Notes: generated from the letters alone by a model not told the origin. Counted from the first letter of the stretch, positions 44,471-54,124 are shown. The stretch is DNA of 64,000 nt from SMWC01 sp045561055 (GCA_045561055.1 JBJKYL010000013.1:62001-126000); one strand, 5' to 3'. Numbers and translations: made by a program.

Positions 44471-45271
44471 GTGTATCCGTTTGACTATCACCGGCCTACT
44501 TCATTGAAAGAGGCTACCAATCTGTTCCAGGCCGCGGATGATCCGCAGTGGTTGGCTGGTGGTATGACACTACTTCCCGCGATGAAGCTGCGGCTTACAG
44601 CGCCGTCAAATCTTATCGACTTAGCGGGATTAGATGATCTCAAAGGGTTGGAAAAAATAAACGGGAGTATTCATGTTGGTGCGATGACGCTTCATGATGT
44701 TGTTGCGAGGTCACCCGATGTACGTCAGAACATACCCGCACTGGCGGCGTTAGCCAGTGGTATTGGTGATTCCCAGGTGAGGAATCGGGGTACTATTGGC
44801 GGCTCAATATCTAACAGCGATCCAGCTGCTGATTATCCTGCCGCTATCCTGGGACTAGACGCTACTATCATCACGACATGCCGTCAGATTGCGAGCGACG
44901 ATTTTTTTACCAATCTTTTTGAGACGGCTTTAGAGTCTGGGGAAATAGTCAAACAGGTTAGCTTCCCTATTCCCGACTGTGCCGGTTACGTTAAGTTTCC
45001 GAATCCCGCTTCCCGCTATGCAATCGTAGGTGTTATGGTTTCGAAAACTGGTTCTGCGGTTCGAGTCGCGATTACAGGTGCTGGCGCTTCGGCTTTTCGT
45101 GTTGCAGAGATGGAGCAGGCGCTGATGGCTGATTTTAGGCCTGAGGTATTGCACGAGATTCAAATTTCTTCTGACGATCTTAACGAGGATCTTCATGCTA
45201 GCGCTGAATATCGAGCCCACCTCGTTAACGTCATGGCGCGACGGGCGGTCGGGCTGGCTTGCGGCGCTTAG
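44471..45271 (+). CDS. molybdenum hydroxylase FAD-binding medium subunit (CoxM type)
   Basis: 266 residues. FAD-binding motifs WLAGGMTLLPAMKLRL (residues about 27-42) and IGDSQVRNRGTIGGSISNSD (about 98-117) are both present, followed by the CO_deh_flav_C-type tail. It is slightly short of the common 280-290. GTG start one base after the CoxS stop. Completes a three-subunit LMS hydroxylase with subunits encoded 4 kb apart. Confidence 0.92.
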   Translation: MYPFDYHRPTSLKEATNLFQAADDPQWLAGGMTLLPAMKLRLTAPSNLIDLAGLDDLKGLEKINGSIHVGAMTLHDVVARSPDVRQNIPALAALASGIGDSQVRNRGTIGGSISNSDPAADYPAAILGLDATIITTCRQIASDDFFTNLFETALESGEIVKQVSFPIPDCAGYVKFPNPASRYAIVGVMVSKTGSAVRVAITGAGASAFRVAEMEQALMADFRPEVLHEIQISSDDLNEDLHASAEYRAHLVNVMARRAVGLACGA

Positions 45272-45327
45272 CTTTCTGCCATTTGCGATTAATATTAGCC
45301 CCTAACGGTTAACGACTGAGGAGAGGT

Positions 45328-46695
45328 ATGGATCCAAATACAGCAGTTGCCACTAGTCCGTTGGTTGCGCTCCTCGCCTTTCTAGGTGTCATCGTGCTCC
45401 TGTTATTCCTTATTGCGAAGTGGCGCTGGCATGTGTTTCTCGCGTTGCTGGTTCCGTTACTGTTGTTCGGGATCGTACCCGGCGTGCAGCAAAATAATTT
45501 TATCAACGCGTTCGAGACAGGTTTTGGTTCGACGCTTGGTTCGATCGGGGTAGTAATTGTGCTTGGCTCGATTATCGCAGAGGCGTTACGTCACACTGGT
45601 GCTATACAAACGATTACTCGCACTATGGTGCAGGCCGTTGGCACTAAACGAATGCCGTTGGCGCTTACGCTGACCGGCTTCGTCTTAGGTATCGCGATTT
45701 TTTCTGACGTAGCCTACGTCATTCTAAATCCTCTCGTGCACTCTGCCGCTAAGATGATGGGCGTCACGGTCAGTGTTATGTCGATCGGACTCGTTGGTTC
45801 GCTGCAGTTAACTCATGCGATCGTCCCGCCGACCCCAGGTCCGCTAGCTGCAGCTGCTCTCGTCGGTGCAGATATAGGTAAGACAATTATTTGCGGTACC
45901 GTGGCCTGTCTCGCGGGCTCACTGGCTGGTTGGGTTTGGGGTCAGTACATCGTCGGTCCTCGGATTAAGACGATGCCCTCGGACGAGTATGCTGGCGAAA
46001 ACTTTCTAGAGGAAGATGCGGAAGGAAAGTTGCCAGGTCCTTTGGGGTCCTATGCACCAATACTCGTGCCGATTTTGTTGATTTCTGCCCAGAGTATCTC
46101 GCGGTTATTTCTCGACGAGGGACATATCATTCGTTCAGGATTAGCTTATATAGGCTGGCCGGTCGTGGCACTAAGTGTTGGGGTAATTCTTGCTTACCGG
46201 AATATAAAAACTCCGGAACATCGTAAGGACTCCAAGAATGCATGGGTGGAAGAGGCATTAAGAGTGTCCGCTATGATTCTTGTGGTAACAGGTCTTGGTG
46301 GTTCGCTGAGTGAAATTTTGAAGGCCACTCCTGCTGTCGACTATATTAGCGGCTTCTTTGCTTCTTACGGACTCCCCTCGATTCTTTTGCCATTCGTTGT
46401 CGGAATTATTGGTAACATGATTACCGGCTCCACTACAGTTGGCGTAATTACAGCAGCGTCTCTCGTAGCACCTATGCTCGGTAGCCTAGATTTATCTCCT
46501 GAAGCTGCGATGTTAGCCGGAGCCAGCGGTTCGGTTATGATTAAATACGTGAACTCGAGTTACTTTTGGGTTTGTACTTCACTTAGCCGAGTACCTGTTA
46601 ATGACGCGATTCTTGGTTACGGAGGAGCTACGTTCGTTGGAGGTATTGCTTCTTTTCTTATGGTTTGCCTAATGTGGGCGATGGAATTTATTTAA
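45328..46695 (+). CDS. GntP-family permease
   Basis: 455 residues, about 12-14 hydrophobic segments. The gluconate:H+ symporter family is indicated by FGSTLGSIGVVIVLGSIIAEAL, HTGAIQTI, GIAIFSDVAYVILNPL and LTHAIVPPTPGPLAAA. Imports sugar acids or other hydroxy acids; here the cargo may be an intermediate of the Cox/UbiD pathway or an organic acid. GAGGAGAGG lies before the ATG. It follows CoxM by 56 bp. Confidence 0.9.
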   Translation: MDPNTAVATSPLVALLAFLGVIVLLLFLIAKWRWHVFLALLVPLLLFGIVPGVQQNNFINAFETGFGSTLGSIGVVIVLGSIIAEALRHTGAIQTITRTMVQAVGTKRMPLALTLTGFVLGIAIFSDVAYVILNPLVHSAAKMMGVTVSVMSIGLVGSLQLTHAIVPPTPGPLAAAALVGADIGKTIICGTVACLAGSLAGWVWGQYIVGPRIKTMPSDEYAGENFLEEDAEGKLPGPLGSYAPILVPILLISAQSISRLFLDEGHIIRSGLAYIGWPVVALSVGVILAYRNIKTPEHRKDSKNAWVEEALRVSAMILVVTGLGGSLSEILKATPAVDYISGFFASYGLPSILLPFVVGIIGNMITGSTTVGVITAASLVAPMLGSLDLSPEAAMLAGASGSVMIKYVNSSYFWVCTSLSRVPVNDAILGYGGATFVGGIASFLMVCLMWAMEFI

Positions 46696-46748
46696 GAACT
46701 ATTTTGTACTGCGTTGCGTAGTTCGATAGTTTTAGATGGTGCTCAAAC

Positions 46749-47816
46749 GTGTCTGATAAATACAATATTCTTTTCCTTGGTGCTTCATACGGTTCGTTGT
46801 TTGCAGCGAAAGCCGCGCTCGCGGGCCATTCGGCTCACTTGATTTGTCTTCCGGAAGAGGTTGAGCTCATCAATAGTGAAGGTGCGGTTGTTCGTCTGCC
46901 GGTTCGCAGTATTGATTCGCCAGTGGAGCTCAATAGTAAGACAATGGTTGGTAGGGTCTCGGCGGGTGCTCCAGAAGATACCGATCCTGCTGATTATGAC
47001 CTGGTTGTTTTGGCTATGCAGGAGCCACAGTACCGGTTTCCCGCTGTGAAGGACCTACTTCAGAAGGTTGGTGCTGCGGCTAAACCGTGTATGTCGATAA
47101 TGAATATGCCACCGCTCGCTTACTTAAAGCGAATTCCGAGCATAAATACGGATGTTCTCAGGGACTGCTATACAGATGCTTCTGTATGGGACAGTTTTAA
47201 TCCAGCACTAATAACATTGTGTAGCCCGGATCCACAGGCATACCGGCCGCCGGACGAGAAATGTAATGTGCTTCAGGTAGGACTGCCGACCAACTTCAAA
47301 GCGGCCCGTTTCGAGTCCGACGAACATACCGCGCTTCTCCGTCAGATCGAAGACGATATTCAAAACATTCGTTACGAAGTTGATGGTAATGAAGTCGAGT
47401 TGCCTGTGAAGCTACGTGTGCATGAGTCGTTATTTGTGCCACTTGCTAAATGGGCCATGCTTATGACCGGTAATTACCGCTGTGTGCAGGAAGAGAAGAT
47501 GATTCCGATTAAGCAGGCCGTTCATTCCGATACAGAAGTGTCTGCCGAGATTTATAATCTGATTGCTGAGCTCTGCGTTAGTCTTGGCGGTGATCGTAAC
47601 GATCTCGTACCGTTCGAGAAATACGGGAATGCAGCGTTATCGTTACAGAAACCTTCATCGGCCGCGCGCGCATTGCTAGCTGGGGCGCCTTACATTGAGC
47701 GCGTTGACAGACTTATACAGACGTTAGCGTCGGCCCAGGGGATGCGGTCGGCACACATTGATCGAACGGTAACGTTTGTCGATAGTTGGTTAGGTAAAAA
47801 TAGAGCATCTGACTGA
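46749..47816 (+). CDS. ketopantoate-reductase-like NAD(P)-binding oxidoreductase
   Basis: 355 residues. The N-terminal Rossmann segment NILFLGASYGSLFAAKAALAGH, with later YDLVVLAMQEPQYRF, resembles the PanE/ApbA N-terminal domain, but the first glycine motif is GxxxGS rather than GxGxxG. The C-terminal helical half (KWAMLMTGNYRCVQ) is divergent, so a pantothenate role is not assured; a 2-hydroxy or 2-keto acid dehydrogenase is the safer guess. GTG start, weak ribosome-binding site. Last gene of the 42108-47816 operon, followed by a hairpin. Confidence 0.7.
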   Translation: MSDKYNILFLGASYGSLFAAKAALAGHSAHLICLPEEVELINSEGAVVRLPVRSIDSPVELNSKTMVGRVSAGAPEDTDPADYDLVVLAMQEPQYRFPAVKDLLQKVGAAAKPCMSIMNMPPLAYLKRIPSINTDVLRDCYTDASVWDSFNPALITLCSPDPQAYRPPDEKCNVLQVGLPTNFKAARFESDEHTALLRQIEDDIQNIRYEVDGNEVELPVKLRVHESLFVPLAKWAMLMTGNYRCVQEEKMIPIKQAVHSDTEVSAEIYNLIAELCVSLGGDRNDLVPFEKYGNAALSLQKPSSAARALLAGAPYIERVDRLIQTLASAQGMRSAHIDRTVTFVDSWLGKNRASD

Positions 47817-47843
47817 GTAACTTATTGTTGGCTATTGCTATAT

Positions 47844-47864
47844 AAAACAGGCGATAGCTGTTTT
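47844..47864 (+). terminator. hairpin terminator candidate
   Basis: AAAACAG (47844-47850) pairs with CTGTTTT (47858-47864) around a 7-nt loop, 28 bp after the reductase stop. The T run is inside the stem rather than after it, so termination strength is uncertain. Located between convergent genes, it could serve both. Confidence 0.4.
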
Positions 47865-47990
47865 CGATAATGTTTTGTGGATAGCTATTCCTAATTAACG
47901 CTCCACTCGGGCGATTAAATCGAGACTCGTACGCATCTGTCTCGCGGACTCAGCTATTGAATTATCAGTTCGACGGCGGGTTCCTTTTCC

Positions 47991-48785
47991 TTAATTTACA
48001 TCTTCGTCAAGGAAACTTTCAAACGAGCTAAAATCTAGGTAGTCGCCCGAACAACTAATCTCGCTTAACTCCCAGTTTACAGGTGCAAGCCGATAGTAAA
48101 GCGTCTCTGCAATCCATGGCTCGGCCAGCGCGATTGGGTCTTCCATTGTGATATCGATTTCGAGATTGAGATTGTCAATGCGGCGGAAAACTTCTGTTAC
48201 TTTCAATTGGTCGCTGTGTTGGTAGCCAGAACGATCCATCCATGTTCTTTCGTCGATACCGACAGTCGTCACGATGAAGGTCGTATCGTTTTGCCATTCG
48301 CCTACTGAGTTTCCGAGCCACAGCATTACGGGGTCCTCTGGGCTCTCGCGCCCGTCCGTATAAATGCGTCGAATAGTGTGGTCGTACTCATAGAGTAGAA
48401 TGGTCTCTTTTTCTGTGTAAACGACTTCGAAGGGATATGGATGGAAATAGACACGCGGTACCCCGGGTGGATAGCAGCGAGTAAGGACCGGATCGTTAGT
48501 TTCGCCCAATGCGAAGGCGCCCGCGTTAGAGTTTTTCGCCTGTTCAAAGAGTGTCTGTCCCCATTCCGTCAGAATCGGTGGCTCGGGTGTCCAGGTTGAG
48601 CCGCTACGGAAAGTCCCTTCAGGGCTGATTCTCGTCCAGACTCCAGTGAGATCACGAGCAGGCGCTGGACCGTCTACATGGGGGGTAACTGTCGTTGGAG
48701 ATCCGGTACCGAACTGGGCGGAGCTGCCTTGGGAAAACCCAAGCGCCACTGCGGCTAGTAAAATCGTTATTGTTATTAGGCGCAT
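47991..48785 (-). CDS. exported C-domain-only relative of DUF6152 fusions
   Basis: 264 residues. Signal peptide ending GSSAQ, then DLTGVWTRISPEG, LTEWGQTLFEQAK, CYPPGVPRVYFHPYPFEVVYTEKETILLYEYDHTIRRIYTDGR, WLGNSVGEWQNDTTFIVTTVGID, DQLKVTEVFRRIDNLNLEIDITMEDPIALAEPW and a terminal SCSGDYLD. Same domain as in the fused proteins. A DUF6152-only gene lies 134 bp upstream in the same direction, forming another split pair. Function unknown. Confidence 0.78.
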   Translation of the reverse strand: MRLITITILLAAVALGFSQGSSAQFGTGSPTTVTPHVDGPAPARDLTGVWTRISPEGTFRSGSTWTPEPPILTEWGQTLFEQAKNSNAGAFALGETNDPVLTRCYPPGVPRVYFHPYPFEVVYTEKETILLYEYDHTIRRIYTDGRESPEDPVMLWLGNSVGEWQNDTTFIVTTVGIDERTWMDRSGYQHSDQLKVTEVFRRIDNLNLEIDITMEDPIALAEPWIAETLYYRLAPVNWELSEISCSGDYLDFSSFESFLDEDVN

Positions 48786-48919
48786 GCTATTAACTCTCCG
48801 TAGCAGTAATTAGGTCTTTCTGGATTTGAGTCGCAGAGATGAGATATTCGTTGCATTTACAGAGATTGTAGCTACTACTCTAACGGGTGAGTATGCCGAT
48901 TTAGCTACGCTCATAAATA

Positions 48920-49345
48920 TTATCGTAACGAGTGTGTTCCGATGCTTTCACCAGTCGTCAGGTCGATTGATTCCCAAAGCGCGATGTTTTCACCATTAGG
49001 CATGATTATTTCCCTAATATGAACCGCGTGACCGCCATTTCGGGCTTGGGCCCCACTGATACGAATTTTGCTTCCTGGTACGAGTGTGTTCTTTGTCCAG
49101 CCGCCTCGTGCTAGTTTATTCGGAGCGGTTAGCTCGCCCGACCAATGTTGAATTTCGCCATTTTCAAGGGTCACGTCGAAGTAAACCTGCGAATGCGGGT
49201 TAATGAATTTGAACTCGGTAACAGTGGCATCGAGTTTTACCATGTGCTCGCCGTAGGCAGCTCTACCGTGATGGGCGAACGCCGCAGCACTAATGAGCAA
49301 CGCGGTGAAGCTAGCCGCAATTAGCAAAAATTTGTGATTAGTCAT
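48920..49345 (-). CDS. exported single-domain DUF6152-type protein
   Basis: 141 residues. Signal peptide ending AFA, mature start HHGRAAYGEH (His25-His26), LDATVTEFKFINPH (NPH 49-51), WSGELTAPNKLARGGWT, PGSKIRISGAQARNGGHAVHIREI. Carries the cleanest version of the domain in this window. The C-domain gene follows at 47991-48785 as a likely partner. Function unknown; periplasmic. Confidence 0.85.
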   Translation of the reverse strand: MTNHKFLLIAASFTALLISAAAFAHHGRAAYGEHMVKLDATVTEFKFINPHSQVYFDVTLENGEIQHWSGELTAPNKLARGGWTKNTLVPGSKIRISGAQARNGGHAVHIREIIMPNGENIALWESIDLTTGESIGTHSLR

Positions 49346-49634
49346 AAGTCCAAACTCCTTTAGTTATCTATTTTACTAAAGTTTCTGATGGTGTTCCAAG
49401 CGAGAGCTTAACCAGCTGCGTATTCTAAGTCAGGTCGACACCAGGCTTCCACTTTACCTGCTACTGGCTATTATGGTAGCTCAACAAGCCCTTCGTCACG
49501 ATCTCTCAACACAAAATCGCCATGGATAGCCTCAAGGCTATTGTGTAATTGTTCCTATTGCTTTCGAGCAGGAAAGAGGATTTGTCTATAAAAGACAGTA
49601 GCTTATCTTACGGGTTTCGCATCTTTTGTTGATG

Positions 49635-51527
49635 TTAGTAGGCCGCGGCGTAACAGTCACGGCGCGGGTCCGCGCCTGCAATGCGGGTCTTCGTATTTGG
49701 ATCGAGCATTACGATCGAAGCGCAGCCCGCTAGGCCAAGCGGTGGAGCTTGATATACCTCATGGCCCCTCGAAGCGAGATCACGCAATGTCGAAATCGGC
49801 ACGGTTGATTCGGCATTGAGCCGGTTGAAACCAGTATCGTGGGGCCAAAACGATTCGTAAAAATGTAGAGTCTGCACGCGCGGTAACGCGATCGCGTCGT
49901 GCATATTCGGATACCAGGCATCTTCGAACTCAACGATATTTAGGAAAGTCTGCAGAATAGTTTGTTCCTGGTTGTCGCCACCCGGGGTGCCAATTGCCAA
50001 AAACGGTTCGCCGTCTCGCAACACGATACTTGGTGTAAGCGAATAACGTGGACGTGAACGCGGCCTGAGCTGCGCAGCTCTCGTCTCGTCTAGCCAAAAC
50101 TGCTCTCCCCGGACACTTATCGCAATACCAGTAGCACCAAGTATTACGGAGCCGCCAATCCATCCGCCACTAGGCGTGCTATCGAACACATTACCATCCT
50201 TATCGATGATCGCGATATGAGTTGTGTCTTTCCACGCGCTCGGATAGTCGAGACCTGCTAGGAGTTGATCGTCGTAGGGTTTCTTTACACCTGCGACCCA
50301 GAATTGCCAGTTGTTGACTTCATCGTCAAAACGGAGCGGGTTCCCAGCGATATGTGTCGTGGATGCTTTGTCCATGTCGATAAGTTGCGCGCGTTCTGCC
50401 GCATAGTCCTTCGAAAGTAAGCCCACGGCTGGTATTTCGACGAAGTCTGGGTCCGCGTAGTATGTATCGCGATCGGCATAGGCGAGTTTCATGGTTTCGA
50501 CTATCGTGTGAATGTAGTCTGCGCTGTTATGCCCCATAGCCTGCAGATCAAAGTTTTCGAGGATGTTAAGCATCTGTAATAGTGAGGGGCCCTGGCTATT
50601 GAAAGATTGTTTGTAAACCGTATACCCCCGGTAAGTTGTGCTAGTCGGTTCTTCTACCCGTGCGTAGAATTCGGCAAAGTCAGCCATTTCGAATGGTGTA
50701 GCATGGGATTTGAGGAATGCGGTCATTTCTGCGGCAATGTCCCCTTTATAGAATCGATCTCTGGCAGCAATTATCCCAGCTTCACGTCCTTTCGATGATG
50801 CGGTACGCTCAGCCTCGATCATTCTCTGCAGCGTATATGCCAATGTGGGCATTTTGATGACTTCGCCGGCTACATAAGGTAGGCCGTTTGGTTTAAGCCA
50901 GAAGCTCTTATTGTCTGGCCATTGCTGAATAAATGCATATTCCCGCTGCAATGCCTGCGCCGTTCGTGGGATAAGTGCAAAGCCGTTCTCGGCATATTCT
51001 ATTGCTCGCGCTGCGACCGATTCGAAACTCATAGTCCCCCAACGTTCTAGTACCGTTAGTGCTCCGTGAATAGCACCCGGAACAACCGCCGGGTCGAGCC
51101 CCTCGCCATTTAACGTTTTGCCTCGTGCGCGATACCATTCGATCGTTGCCGCTTGTGCTGCCCAACCCTGTCCAGTGATCGAAGTAACTCGGCCCTCAGC
51201 TTTTGGATAGACGAGTACCAGAGCTTCTCCACCGAGACTGTAGAGGTCCTGTTCTACAACACCGCCGACGAGTAGTGCAGCGACACCCGCATCAAAGGCG
51301 TTGCCGCCGTCATGCAATACCTCTAGCGCTGCGGCTGTTGTTAACGGATGGCCCGCTGCGACGCCAGCGTTAGGTCCGAGGATAGGTGGCCGGAGTCCGT
51401 CTGGAACTGTGGTCACACGCTCAATGCGTACCTCAGGGGGAGGAATAGGGTCTGATGTCGTGCAGGACGAAAGAGGTCCGAAAAGCAGCGGTAGGAGTGC
51501 AGTGGTCAAAATCCAGCGTGTCATCAT
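49635..51527 (-). CDS. ggt: gamma-glutamyltransferase-family lipoprotein
   Basis: 630 residues. Ntn-hydrolase that self-cleaves into two chains and transfers or hydrolyses gamma-glutamyl groups (glutathione and analogues). The N-terminal lipobox LSSC (Cys22) indicates membrane anchoring instead of the usual soluble periplasmic form. The large-subunit pattern GVAAGHPLTTAAALEVLHDGGNAFDA is clear, and the cleavage/nucleophile site is WKDTTH with Thr435, followed by IAIIDKDGN. Segments after the nucleophile (GGSVILGATG, RPRSRPRYSLTPSIVLRDG) differ from E. coli GGT, so it may be a hydrolase or cephalosporin-acylase-like branch. Monocistronic. Confidence 0.88.
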   Translation of the reverse strand: MMTRWILTTALLPLLFGPLSSCTTSDPIPPPEVRIERVTTVPDGLRPPILGPNAGVAAGHPLTTAAALEVLHDGGNAFDAGVAALLVGGVVEQDLYSLGGEALVLVYPKAEGRVTSITGQGWAAQAATIEWYRARGKTLNGEGLDPAVVPGAIHGALTVLERWGTMSFESVAARAIEYAENGFALIPRTAQALQREYAFIQQWPDNKSFWLKPNGLPYVAGEVIKMPTLAYTLQRMIEAERTASSKGREAGIIAARDRFYKGDIAAEMTAFLKSHATPFEMADFAEFYARVEEPTSTTYRGYTVYKQSFNSQGPSLLQMLNILENFDLQAMGHNSADYIHTIVETMKLAYADRDTYYADPDFVEIPAVGLLSKDYAAERAQLIDMDKASTTHIAGNPLRFDDEVNNWQFWVAGVKKPYDDQLLAGLDYPSAWKDTTHIAIIDKDGNVFDSTPSGGWIGGSVILGATGIAISVRGEQFWLDETRAAQLRPRSRPRYSLTPSIVLRDGEPFLAIGTPGGDNQEQTILQTFLNIVEFEDAWYPNMHDAIALPRVQTLHFYESFWPHDTGFNRLNAESTVPISTLRDLASRGHEVYQAPPLGLAGCASIVMLDPNTKTRIAGADPRRDCYAAAY

Positions 51528-51810
51528 GAAGATATCCTATATTATTGATTTTTAAATTAAATATTGCCAAGCAATATAGATTCAGATGGTTGCCAGGCAA
51601 TAGTGAGGATAACAGAATGTTCGTGGTGTATAAGGGAGGACCGATGTTGTAAAATAAGCATAAGAAAGGTTGTCAGGATGACACACAATTAATTAAAGCT
51701 GTTTGCTTTTTATTACTGATAATTAATCTTTTTTGCCGGATATTTCTGGCAGACTGTTACTTAAATATCGCGTTCGCGATTGTCTCGGTTGGAAACCGCT
51801 AGACTTTTTA

Positions 51811-53979
51811 ATGATTAGATTTATTTCACTTGTATTTGTGTTGCTAGTAGTGGCAACTCCCATTATTGCGCAGGACACATCTGGTCGCGCATTTTCTAGG
51901 GATAACAAACGTGCGGTGATTTCGCGCATAGCTACGGCACCAATTATCGATGGCGTATTGGACGATATGGTGTGGGCCCAGGTGATCCCTTTGGACGATT
52001 TCCATCAATACGACCCCATCGACCATGCCGAACCAACAGAACGAATGCAGGTGTATCTCGCTTACGATGAAGATAACCTTTACGTAGCAGCAAGGATGTG
52101 GGATAGCGAACCGGACCAAATTCGAGCACTTCAACTGGCTCAGGGTGGCAGTGGGCGCTGGGATGATGGTTTTGCTATTTACCTAGACCCGTTTAACAAC
52201 AAACGCACTGGATATTGGTTTCAAACTAACCCGAACGGCGTACGGGCCGATGGCTACTTTGAGAGCGCGACAACGTTGAATCGTGAATGGGAAGGCATTT
52301 GGTTTAATGGTGCGCGGATTAACGATGAAGGATGGGTTGCTGAGATGGCGATCCCATTCAAGACGTTAAACTTCGAGGTAAACAATACCGATTGGGGTTT
52401 TTCAGCTGAGAGAGTAATAGCCCGTAAACAAGAGCGTATTTCTTGGTCTTCCTATAACCGGGCGGTTGATCCGGGTTCAATTGGAGTAGTTTCAGGATTT
52501 TCAGATCTGCGTCAGGGCAGGGGGCTCGATATTGTTCCGTCGCTAGTTACTAGCGGGGCGAAAGACTTTAAGGCGGGGGTAAAAAAGAGCGATACGGAGC
52601 CTGCGCTCGATGTGTTCTACAATTTCACACCTTCGCTTACCGGTGTGTTGACACTTAATACGGATTTCTCATCGACCGAAGTCGACGACCAACGCGTGAA
52701 TCTAACGCGCTTCAGCCTGTTTTTTCCAGAAAAGCGAGATTTTTTCCTGCAGGACGTTGATATCTTTTCGTTCGGTGGGCTAGACCGTAACGCTATACCC
52801 TTCCATTCTCGTCGAATTGGCCTAAGTTCCCGTGGGCAGCCAGTGGATATGGAGTTTGGCGCTAAAGTCACCGGTCGTGTTGGTCGCTTCAATATCGGTG
52901 TGCTTGGGGTAGAGCAAGAAGGATTCGAGAATATAAATAGTAGCAATCTGTTCGTTGGAAGAATTGCGGCCAATGTGCTAAGTGAATCCAGCGTGGGTCT
53001 TATTATGACGGACGGCGATCCGCGAACGAACATGAGTAATTCAGTATTCGGTGCGGACTTTCGCTATCGGAATACGAACCTCCCTTCTGGCCATAGCCTT
53101 GAGGGAGAGGCGTGGTATCAGAGTAGCGATACTCAAGGGGTGAAGACTGATCAGGATGCTTGGGGCATAAGATTAGAGTCTCCCAATAACGATGGTTTTT
53201 CAGGTGAGTTTGAATATCAACATATCGAAGAAAACTATAATCCGGCATTAGGCTTTGTTAATAGAAAAGGTATCGAAAATACGGATGTAAGCATCGGTTA
53301 TACGAATCGATTTACCAACCATCGTTGGCTTAGAGCCATTGAGAGCCAGATGATCTCCCGCAATTATGCTTTGATTTCGGGCGGTCTCGAGAGTCGCCTC
53401 GTTTTTATTGAGCCGTTCGAGCTAGAAACTAATAACGGTGATCAATTCGGAATGCAGCTTTCGTACGAACGTGAAGTTTTGCTTGAACCATTCGAAATAT
53501 TTGACGGCGTCGTCATCCCGGTTGGGGATTACGAGTTTGCTCGTTTCGGATTCGAAGCAACGGGTGCTCAAGAGCGAGCTTTCGGGCCGATGTTCGAAAT
53601 CACGAACGGAGAGTTTTTTAACGGGGATAGATCTGAGATTTCGGTTGGTGGGGAATGGCGGCCGAATAATAGGCTGCGATTCGGCCTCGGGTATGAGTAC
53701 AACGACATTGATCTGCTGGAAGGAAGCTTTATTACTCGGCAGATTCGGATTAACGTTGATTTCTCCTTTAACTCCCGATGGTCTTGGGCGAATCTCCTAC
53801 AGTATGACAATGAATCAGGTTCTGCGGGAGTCAATAGTAGATTACGCTGGAATCCGCGTGCGGGCCAAGATCTTTTCATCGTGTTGAATCATGGCTTCAG
53901 TGCAATGAGGACATTCCGAGATCTCGCGTCGACGCAGTCTCAATTTTCTGTTAAGTACACCCAAACCTTCCGTTTCTAA
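51811..53979 (+). CDS. CBM9-like / DUF5916 outer-membrane beta-barrel protein
   Basis: 722 residues from ATG 51811, chosen because it begins the signal peptide (LLVVATPIIAQ); the frame extends upstream to a TTG at 51733 without support. Residues about 40-215 form a CBM9-type domain: PIIDGVLDDMVWAQVIPLDDF, VYLAYDEDNLYVAARMWDSEP, WDDGFAIYLDPFNNKRTGYWFQTNPNG, WVAEMAIPFKTLNF. The rest alternates hydrophobic strands and ends YTQTFRF with terminal Phe, as in outer-membrane barrels. This DUF5916 architecture often accompanies peptide or glycan catabolism, but its function is unknown. Between ggt (divergent) and the metal operon (convergent). Confidence 0.82.
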   Translation: MIRFISLVFVLLVVATPIIAQDTSGRAFSRDNKRAVISRIATAPIIDGVLDDMVWAQVIPLDDFHQYDPIDHAEPTERMQVYLAYDEDNLYVAARMWDSEPDQIRALQLAQGGSGRWDDGFAIYLDPFNNKRTGYWFQTNPNGVRADGYFESATTLNREWEGIWFNGARINDEGWVAEMAIPFKTLNFEVNNTDWGFSAERVIARKQERISWSSYNRAVDPGSIGVVSGFSDLRQGRGLDIVPSLVTSGAKDFKAGVKKSDTEPALDVFYNFTPSLTGVLTLNTDFSSTEVDDQRVNLTRFSLFFPEKRDFFLQDVDIFSFGGLDRNAIPFHSRRIGLSSRGQPVDMEFGAKVTGRVGRFNIGVLGVEQEGFENINSSNLFVGRIAANVLSESSVGLIMTDGDPRTNMSNSVFGADFRYRNTNLPSGHSLEGEAWYQSSDTQGVKTDQDAWGIRLESPNNDGFSGEFEYQHIEENYNPALGFVNRKGIENTDVSIGYTNRFTNHRWLRAIESQMISRNYALISGGLESRLVFIEPFELETNNGDQFGMQLSYEREVLLEPFEIFDGVVIPVGDYEFARFGFEATGAQERAFGPMFEITNGEFFNGDRSEISVGGEWRPNNRLRFGLGYEYNDIDLLEGSFITRQIRINVDFSFNSRWSWANLLQYDNESGSAGVNSRLRWNPRAGQDLFIVLNHGFSAMRTFRDLASTQSQFSVKYTQTFRF

Positions 53980-54124
53980 AGGACCGCGGTGTGCGGGAAT
54001 GGTAGCTGTATCACTATTCTCTGTAGTTAAGAAAGGGATTTTTATCTGGACAAGAGTCCCATAATTTCCCTAAATACATAGTAGGCAACCGTGACGAAAC
54101 CGTCGAGCCTGAAAAATTATGTCT

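Noticed and set aside
37277..45271. Aerobic CO dehydrogenase (coxMSL)
   Set aside because: The large subunit has the PYRGAGRPE loop and lacks the CSFR active-site loop of form I CO dehydrogenase, so CO oxidation is not supported.
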